Of a stretch of 64,000 nt of DNA, positions 56,351 to 64,000 are shown in pieces. Within the stretch, counting starts at the first letter, position 1. Each line of letters starts with the position of its first letter. The stretch spans positions 105,269,422 to 105,333,421 of the forward strand of contig CM060175.1 of the NCBI GenBank assembly GCA_030549775.1, in the 5' to 3' direction. A model generated the notes under the pieces. That model did no database searches. It was not told where the DNA came from and saw nothing but the letters and a program-made list of their open reading frames with translations. The DNA comes from Tamarix chinensis (lineage: Eukaryota > Streptophyta > Magnoliopsida > Caryophyllales > Tamaricaceae). Both the position numbers and the translations under genes were made by a program.

Positions 56351-59300
56351 TGGTTTGGGTTTAAATAAATTAATTAGAATATTTTAGGTATTTAGAATGA
56401 AATATTTAATTAAAATAATATTAAATTTCCTTTTTAGGCTAATTTAGGGTTTTTAAAATATTTGTCTCAAATTCCTTTTTAATTAGCAAAAAGCCCAATT
56501 TTTTTTCTTTATAAAAATATTTATAAATTCTTATTAATTTTCTCTAATTAACTCCTTCCCATTCCAAATAAAATAAATAAATTAATTAATTCCCTAATAA
56601 ATCCTTATTTAATTATATTTCTTAAAATAAATAATTTTAAGGCATTTCACTACTATTCTTAATCTAGTAGAATAGACTAAAACACTTCTCAAGGATAAAA
56701 CACCTGATTATCCGATCAAACAGACCCATGTAAATACTTTGGCCCGACTCACGAGATCTTTCACTTTAAATGATTAGTATCTTATTAGAATTGATTGTAT
56801 ATTCAAGATTATCATGTGGAACTTATATGGATATGCAAGACATATAATTGAATAACATGATTACAACCACATAATTATCCTCAAATGACCATACCACACA
56901 TAGGTAGTTAAAATGCTCATATTCTCTTAATCCTTATAAAACCCAAAACTATCACATACAAATCTCCAATATTCATTTGGAGCATATATCTTTAATTATT
57001 TACATAGATACCATATATCCAACATTATTCCCAAATACATACTTCTAAATTTCATTACTCTCAAGGTATCATATCATAGAATAACATCATTTATTTAACA
57101 TGTCCAATATAAAAGCACATACGCATACACATAAAGTCCTAGCTATGACATGTATCCTTACCAATAAGGACATCGGGCTCTATGCATATAAATCCTAAAC
57201 CGTCTCCTTTGAGATCATCAGAATATCACCTACAAAAATAAAATAATGCACAATTAGGCTCGAAGATTATAATTGAGAGAAAAATTAAGGTAAAGGAGGA
57301 TAAAAATGGAAATAACCATAGTCAAAGGTAAGATTGAGTTGGGTGGAACTATGGTGGAAGGTATGGTGGTGATATGGTGAAATTTTGGTGGTGATTGGGT
57401 GAGGTTTGGGTGTGTAAAAGGGGGTGCATGACCAAAAAATCAGAGTTGCATGGGTGTAAGGTAGGATGTGCTAACCTAGGTCATAAGATGGGAACTTACA
57501 TGGGTAGTTGGTGTGAAGGAGGCATGGTCATGCTCATGCAATGCATGCATAGGTGATAACAAATAGGGACGCACAAGCGTGCGGAGGCGGTGCATTACCT
57601 GTGCAAGTATGTACGGGCAAACGATCTGAGCATACACATGCGTACGATAAGATAAAAGGATGGTGCATGATTGTGCAAGAGACCGTGCGCAAGTCATACT
57701 CTTCACAAAATTCAGCAGCACACGAGGAAAAAAGAGGGAAAAATGACGGCGGTGGGCGGCGATGGTGAGGGGGAGTGATGGGTGATCGTGGTGGTTGATC
57801 TACCAATCCATGAGCGATGCGGTGGCTGTGGTGGTGTGTGGATGATGATGGTGGTGGCTCAGTGAGGAAAACAAAGAAGCGATAGCAGAAGAAGAGGAAG
57901 AAGAAGTGGAGGAGGAGGAGGAGGAGGAAGAAGAAGAAGAAAAGGAAAGGTGGCTCAGGTAGGATGGTGTTCGATAAAAAATGGGCAATAAATGATGCAA
58001 ATAAATAAGGGAGAGAGATAGGAGAGAGTAGTTTATATATATGCACAAGGTGGCATGAAGGGTGAAGATGGAAAAGGATGATGATGCTTATAGTTATGAT
58101 TGACAGTAGTAGAGGCAGAGACACGGGAGAGTGGCAGCCTACAGGGGCATGAGGGAGTGGAGTAAAATTCAACGAAAGAGATGGGAGATGATGGTTGGTA
58201 GCGATAGTGGTGTGTTGCAGAAGAGGAGGAAAACACACGTAAGAAAAACAGCGGCAGAAAGGAAAAGGAAAAGGCAAAAGAAAAGCAGAGGGAAAAAACT
58301 TAAGGTTAGGATTAGATTACATTTGATTAGCCAAAATAGATAAGATTAATTATATAAATCTATCGGGATTAAGGTCAGGTTAAGAAATATAAATTATTCA
58401 GGTCAAATATTTAGATTAGGTTAAGATTTTAGGATTAAGAAATTAAGGTAAGACTAGAATAAAATTTTCACGAGATCAAAATTGGATTAAGATATTAATT
58501 ATACAAGATTAGGTTTAGAAAATTTTTGGGGTATTATGATAATTACCATAATTTAACCATCTAGTACCAAACTTTATCATAATTATAATTTCTCATAAAA
58601 GGCTAAAATGTAATAGATTAAAATATTTCATCGTGAAGGTGAATTATAAGACATGGTAATTGACTATATTCCCCTTATGCATGATTTTAACATTTTATGC
58701 ATACAAAATCCTAAGCATACATTTCTAAAATGTCATAATATTTATGATACTCATACATAATAACATAATCATATGGTCATAGTACAAGAAAAGGCTACAT
58801 TTTTACCTCTAGAGCATATAAATGAAGAATCATGTAAAACTAGCCCTAATCATGCTCGAATATTAATATGATATGCATCAACTTTAACTATATCGTGTAT
58901 AATGGAATACTAACCAAATCCTAACCCTAAACATGCATCATAAACAAGCAACATTTTACACCTTTTCACTCACACATATTTCATATTCAAATACAAGTAG
59001 AAATAAACATGTTAAATGAATAAGATCATACTTTTCAAATTTTTCAATACAACTGCATTAATTAAACCCCATCATAATTTTGGCTCCTACATATAAAGTT
59101 TCTACCATCTCATGAGTGATTTCATTTACCTTCAATCTACACACAAAATCACAACAAAAATACCTTCTCTAACCCTACCTCAATGATCACATAAGCAAAC
59201 AACACCTAAATATATATATTAGCATCTAAGACAATACTACAACCAACAAAAATTAACAAAAACCAAGTAAGGAATGATAGATAACCAAGTTAAAGGAAAG

Positions 59301-60156
59301 CTACATGAGGCGTCAATGTAATAAGGGAGCAACAATGTGAGGAACTTATGTTCTAAGGCCTAGTAGAATGAGGTCTTCATGCAAGAATGGGGCAACATAA
59401 GGTCTCTCAATGTATGAAACTCACAAAGACAAGGGGAAAAAATATGACCAATTCACGCAAGTAAAGTTTGGGTTTGTGAGGTGCTCATTATGTGGTGCCT
59501 AATAACGTGAGGTTGCAGAAGAATCACATGTTTTGGGAGGAAGAATAGACACAAACTAAAGGAAGAATGATAGTGATGGCTAAAAATCAAAGGGTTTTTT
59601 AAGGAAGGAGAAGAGGGCTTCTGGTTTTGATGGGATCAAAGTCACAAAATGAGAGAGTTGGGAGGGTTATATAGGGATAATAACATGCAAATGGGAAAAA
59701 CATGAGAGAGATGGTGAAGATGATAAAGTGCAGAGCAAAGCATGGAGGGGATGTGGGGCATTTGCATGAAATCAGAGGTAATAGAGGTTGGTGTGAACAA
59801 ACACACACAGAGAACCATGCAAGGGATGGACTGTGGGAATCATCAATGTTGCAAATCTAGTTCGGAGGTAGATTACACAAACCAAACTAGGGAAAAAGAA
59901 ATAAATTGGTGGTAGGGTTAAGGTTCCATAGTTTAAAAAAAAATAAAGGTTGAGGGTTAACTCAAAGGTTAAGAGACTAATCACCCAATATTTTTTTTCC
60001 AAAATTTCATGTAATTTAATTATAATATATTTCTCCATAATAATAAAACTTTCAACATAGAGTCATTACAATAATTAATTATACATAAATACTAATTTTA
60101 TAGGGTTGATAAATAATAAAGCATTACAGATTTGGTGAACATAATATTTACTTTGA

Positions 60157-60341
60157 GGGCTTGTTTGGTATGAAGGTAATAGGGGTGAATTTTTTTTAAT
60201 AAAATATCCACTTTAGATCAAAGTAAGATCTAAAATGGGTATTTATTAGAATAAAAATATTTAATTTTAAATATATTATGCAAGATATATAAAATATGGG
60301 GGTAATTTGTCTACCTCTATTACCCCTATACCAAACAAGCA
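60157..60341. mobile_element. Small MITE with GGCTTGTTTGGTAT termini
   Basis: 185 bp bounded by GGGCTTGTTTGGTATGAAGG on the left and CCCCTATACCAAACAAGCA on the right, which are inverted repeats. The interior is AT-rich and itself contains inverted TTAGATCAAAGTAAGATCTAA. Such GGCTTGTTTGG ends occur in plant MITEs of Tourist/PIF-Harbinger or hAT type. The target duplication is unclear, so the superfamily is open. Confidence 0.75.
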
Positions 60342-60767
60342 CTGAGTTGTATGTGTTTACTTAATACTTTTGTGTTTAATGATTTACTTTTCAGTTATTT
60401 GGTGTAGATTCCTTCTTGTTATGTGCTTTGTTATGGTGTTAGTTGGGTTGAGTGCTACAGTTATTTGGTGTTGTTGGTCAGGGTATGTAACCCTATTTTC
60501 TTTGGTGGCATGTGTATTAGTTCTTTTCTTGATGCATTTAATCTTCTCCTGTTTGTACCTTATACGCATGAGATTAGGTAATTACCACACTTGATCACTA
60601 AGTAGGGGTTACTTTTAACATTGCATCTAACATGGGTTAGGTAATGGTGGTACCTACCATGTGTTTGAAGTGAATATGACACCTTATGTTCTCTTAATTT
60701 GTTCTACAAAATATTTTAAAAAATATAAGGTTTTTTTTGTGTGTGAAAATGAGGGTTTTACACTTAT

Positions 60768-61755
60768 TGTAATAACTTATTTTAGTTAGTTTTTATTTTT
60801 ATTTTTTAAAGATCTTGTTTTTATTATTTTAAAAATAATTTTGAAAATATTATTCCTTAATTATTGACATAAATAAAGGGAATTATATTGGCAATTTATC
60901 AACCATTATCCAACAATCAACTAACCAACAATCAAGAGTAGAAATGATAGTTTTAGATCCAGTGGTTGAACACAACACTTGAATGGCCAATTGATTGAAC
61001 AAAGGTTTTAATTTAAGGCTCTATTTTACCTTATTTTGGTAATAAATGATTTTAGGGTTTAAATATTGTGTTACATATTTTAGTTGGAAATAATAATTTG
61101 ATGGTTTTCCTCATTTTTCTAAGTTATTTAATATTTATCTAATTAAATACTTATTTAATTGGGTTTCCTCTACAAAAAAAAAAAATCATGAAGCCTTGAA
61201 AAAATTAAGAGAACATAGCTTCCCATCAAACTTGGCTAACTTCTACACATCTCCATCACCTTACCTTCATTTAGCCAAGTTTTGGGCAATGGGACATGAT
61301 ATTGCATTGTCTCACCTAACCTTGACTTTAGGACAATTTCCCTTGCACAATCTTCATTCTAGATAAATTAGTAAATTTATTAAAAAAATACAAAATAAAT
61401 TGGGCATACCCCAGATGATCAAATAGATAATCACACTCTTCATCCTATTACCCCCAATCATTTTAAATTATCTTATTTCTCTCTTATGGTTGTCAATGGG
61501 GTTAATGAAGATGGAGCTGATTTTGTAATTTATTTTAGCCTGTGCTCTCTAACCTTATTTACTCCCTCCTCTCTCCTCCAAAATTTTTCCTAACATTTGA
61601 AGAACCTTATATCTTCTTACTTTTAGCCATGTATGAGCCTTTCCCCCCTCTTATTTTCTTTCTTCTCTCAATACTTCTCAATACTTAATATAACTCTCTT
61701 ATACTTTCCACTATAAAAGGATTAAAATTTAGAGAAAAGTTAAAGATTGTTCTCT

Positions 61756-61803
<48 letters not shown>

Positions 61804-63199
61804 ATTTTCTTGTTCTTTTTTTTCCACTTGTTTTGAGAGAAGGTTGATGAACCTTAGTATTTTAAGTTGTTACATTATTCACGTTAACTTCTTTAGTTCA
61901 TTAAATACAATGTTTTTTTTTTACTAAGTTTGATTTGGTGTTTTAAAAGGTGGCCAGGGAATCCATAAGTTAGAGACTACAAGCTAATAGAGAGTTTTAT
62001 TTATTTTATTGCTTAGTTTAGCCTATAGGAAATTTAAACCTCTATTTACTCCAAATGGTGTAGTTAAGTGTGTTTGAGCATGATTAAGGTTTTTTGTTGT
62101 GATGTTAGTAGTTTTCCATGTTAGTTGTGAAAATTAGTTTATATGCATGATATATTCTTAATGACATGTTGCTATAATTCTAAACCATGCTATTTAATGT
62201 TTAGATGTATATATGGTTCATGAGAAATTATGTGAATGTATGCCATTAATTATATTTAAGCACATATGTGTTACTATCTTAATATGATATTAGAAATGTA
62301 AAAATAATTATGAGTAAATATATTGAGTATCTCAGCTAGAGCATTTTGGGGCATTTTGGGTCACTTTTATTAAATGTAATTATGTATTTGAATTCCTTGC
62401 ACTTCTTACTTAAAACTTCACATATAATATGTTAGCATTTGAGTGTGTTTAACGTGAGTTGCGTTAGTTTGAAGTTTTGGCATGTCTAGGGATATTATTG
62501 TCTTTTCGCATATGTGGTGTTAAAACTCTAGGTATCAAGTTAAAAAAAAAAAATCTATGCTAATTTTTTGAAGTGTGAGTTTTATGATGCCTTAGTATGC
62601 ATGAATTAGAAATTTATATGTTATAAGTGAACATTTCAAGATTAGGGGCAAAATGATCTTCCACCTTGATGAAAAATATGTTTTTTTTTCTTGCTATTAT
62701 ACATTATATTATGATATTTATGAAATATATATTTTATATGGTTTGAGTTAGAAGCATAGAAGAAGCATTGGTGATTTTCAAGTGCTTTAAAAGCATACGT
62801 TATGATAATAAGGGTGTTTTATTCATTTTAAAAAGTTCATAATGTTTTTGGGAAATTTACCTATTTTATGAATTAAATTATAATTTTTAAAAATATATCT
62901 ATGTTGGTATGTGTATTGGATGATGATTGTGTAAAATTGGTATTTTATACATTAAAAATATTTTGTTACCCAAATAATGGCAATTTGGTCACAAGTGCAA
63001 TTCCTGTACGCAAATCATAATTTGGGCTTTGTCAACCCCGTATGACATTATTTGACTTTTAGTCAACCTTCAACTTTTCTTTTGGCCATTGACATTTGAC
63101 CTTGGCTTAGCAAACTTTTATTAACTTTGAATAATTCAATTAATAAATGAATGATCATTTGTAATCAAGTGGAGGTAATGATTAACATCTATCTTTGGC
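60768..63199 (+). repeat. Probable decayed long-LTR fragment (+), otherwise no gene
   Basis: TGTAATAACTTATTTTAGTT at 60768 resembles the LTR start TGTAATAACCCAAAATTTTG. A pyrimidine-rich stretch follows (61540-61800), then TG/AT-rich sequence with ATTGTCTTTTCGC (about 62500) that recurs near 8998. No 3' end is seen before the next LTR begins at 63200. The block contains no coding region. Confidence 0.4.
61751..61804 (+). repeat. Compound (TC)n(AC)n microsatellite
   Basis: A TCTC run of about 28 bases passes directly into about 24 bases of CACA. Confidence 0.95.
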
Positions 63200-64000
63200 T
63201 GTAACATCCCCATTTTTTTTAAAAAAACCAATGCATAAGAGAAATAAGTAAATATATATATACGGAAGCTAAATAGGATGAGGGTATTACCGCTACAATT
63301 AGTATAAGTAAACACTATTTTTCTATCTACACTAACTACTAAAGCTAGTTAAAAATAAGAAAATACATCAAAATTTATTATAAAATCAAGCTAATAGAAA
63401 ATATTAATTTCTAGTAAACTCAATGGAAATTAGAATCGAATGAAAGGAAAATAAAAATAAAAATGTCAATACAATTGAAAATCATGAAACTAGTTAATTG
63501 AAATTAATGACGACAAATACATATCTGAAAATGACCACTACTCTCACTCTTCCCAACTATGCCCGTCATCTACATCTTATACATGTTCATACTCTCTCTA
63601 TACTAGGTCATTTACTCACCATGCACATCATGAATCATCATATAGCCCCATTTAAAACATATAAAAAATTAGTTAGGGAAACAACTAATTAACACATATA
63701 TACAAAGGAGTATAATATTCATATTCATATGCATAGGTATACGTCATATGAGTATAATATGCAAACCAATCATATTAAACAATAAATTAAAACGTATCAA
63801 TAACCTTTTTATTATTCCCTTACCTTATATGGACACACAACAAAGAATATTAGTTTCAATATTTTGAGTATGGAAAACCGACTTACCAAGATAGTCACCT
63901 GATAAGCAGTAAGGGCTTGAAAGATCGCAACCCAACTGAGGGTCGAAGCCAAATAACCAATCATACTAAATCAAACCAAAACCACAGGAGGAGCTAAAGG
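63200..64000 (-). mobile_element. Partial long LTR in minus orientation, running off the window
   Basis: TGTAACATCCCCATTTTTTT at 63200 is the inverted LTR 3' end. GGGTATTACCGCTACAATTA and AGTATAAGTAAACACT about 80 bases inside correspond to GTTGTTACCGCCGTAATTGA and CATAAGTCTGG inside the LTR at 51516. The rest lies beyond the window. The frame at 63498-63692 is not considered a gene. Confidence 0.6.

Larger units (their letters stand above)
52451..56644 (-). mobile_element. Inner minus-strand long LTR, sister of the outer + strand LTR
   Basis: It runs from TGTTGAGTATGAGTCTCATA to TTTTAAGGCA, flanked by ATTCA (52446-52450) and TTTCA (56645-56649), one mismatch apart. Read on the minus strand it has the same block order as 16564-33184: AT-rich leader (TTTTAAGAAATATAATTAAA), pyrimidine-rich block (56340-55270), ATT microsatellites (55240-54630), CCAAGACCGGTGATATTTTT with GTGAGCCCAG (about 54435-54360), CCATGCAAAACCCTAA minisatellite (54120-53560), hairpin arrays (53480-53090), palindrome (52883-52865) and AGCACTTGGTACTGGAACGG. 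The last 90 bp differ from other copies: it ends CTCATACTCAACA, not TGTTACA. Confidence 0.65.
51516..58538 (-). mobile_element. Minus-strand long LTR (ATAAT duplication), interrupted by 52451-56644
   Basis: Left edge TGTAACATCCCAAAATTTAC is the inverted LTR 3' end. The right edge GAAAATTTTTGGGGTATTAT-G is the inverted start, with its terminal CA decayed. ATAAT lies directly outside both ends (51511-51515 and 58539-58543). The net length is about 2.8 kb. The part 51516-52450 holds the fold-back terminus, palindrome (51967-51985) and hairpin array (52140-52390). The part 56645-58538 holds further array units, AT-rich sequence and a GA-rich block (57700-58300). The AT-rich 5-bp match could be chance, so the right boundary is moderately supported. 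Confidence 0.65.
50197..60018 (-). mobile_element. Old long LTR in minus orientation, interrupted by the LTR at 51516-58538
   Basis: Left edge TGTAACACCTCTAAATTTAG matches the inverted 3' end of the family. The right part, read on the minus strand, shows TTACATGAAATTTTGG then GGGTGATTAGTCTCTTAACC, close to CAAATTTTC...AGGTGATTAGCTTCTCAATC at the start of the LTR at 6912. The right boundary near 60018 is inferred from that alignment and no target duplication was confirmed. The pieces are 50197-51510 and 58544 to about 60018. They hold no gene; the frames at 50396-51514 and 59599-60038 are composition artefacts. Confidence 0.45.

Noticed and set aside
57534..58277. 247-codon minus-strand frame
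   Set aside because: His/Ser/Phe/Leu-rich low complexity within the pyrimidine-rich block of a minus-strand LTR; no domain and no splice support.
49459..60133. GATTT on the left of the Cassandra element and again at 60129-60133, suggesting one large element 49464-60128
   Set aside because: The left terminus at 49464 is clearly the Cassandra LTR end. Alignment of the old minus-strand LTR places its start near 60018, so the match is probably chance in AT-rich DNA.

Overview
The window is nuclear DNA of a flowering plant. The evidence is a one-intron plant core histone H2A, a six-exon class I plant formin with GT-AG introns, a Cassandra-type miniature retrotransposon whose LTRs carry 5S rRNA-like sequence, and many plant LTR retrotransposons and hAT/MITE elements. 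I cannot name the species. No bacterial-type features (operons, CRISPR, ribosome binding sites) are present.

Only about 12 kb in the middle (34.8-47.0 kb) is genic. H2A (35153-35918, +) has a cell-cycle-type histone promoter. The formin (39909-46460, -) encodes a predicted 947-residue membrane-anchored actin nucleator, and a non-autonomous hAT element sits in its first intron. Between the two genes lies a decayed zf-RVT/RNase H remnant of a non-LTR retrotransposon.

Left flank (1-34 kb): AT-rich DNA with a CACTA-like element and SINE-like pieces comes first. Then follows an old Ty3/gypsy 5' LTR (6912-14299), a tRNA-iMet-type primer binding site and a decayed gag. A later solo LTR of the same broad family (9663-13783, exact TCTTA duplication) lies inside the old LTR, and a hAT MITE (ATTGAGAA duplication) lies inside that. 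Further right a minus-strand copia LTR is broken by a solo LTR (16564-33184, TATCC duplication). That one is broken by another (19110-30933, ACTAT/ATTAT), which is broken in turn by a young non-autonomous retrotransposon (about 19950-27119) with nearly identical 1.83-kb LTRs, a tRNA-Asp-type primer site and an intact 434-codon gag-like ORF.

Right flank (47-64 kb): AT-rich DNA, the Cassandra element (49464-50193), and long LTRs of the same family in minus orientation, also nested (about 50197-60018 containing 51516-58538 containing 52451-56644). After these come a small MITE and a partial LTR leaving the window at 63200.

The long LTRs share one plan: a TGTAAYAYCCC start, AT-rich leader, pyrimidine-rich/GC-rich block, copy-specific simple repeats, arrays of about 60-bp degenerate hairpin repeats, a perfect 19-nt palindrome (TCAGTACGTAGCGTACTGA), and a 3' end folding back on itself and finishing in TGTTACA. 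The primer site and gag next to one old copy suggest a chromovirus (Tekay/Del-like) origin. The least expected signals are the shared structured modules of these LTRs and the paired AGGA-loop hairpin plus G-tract modules in the young element.
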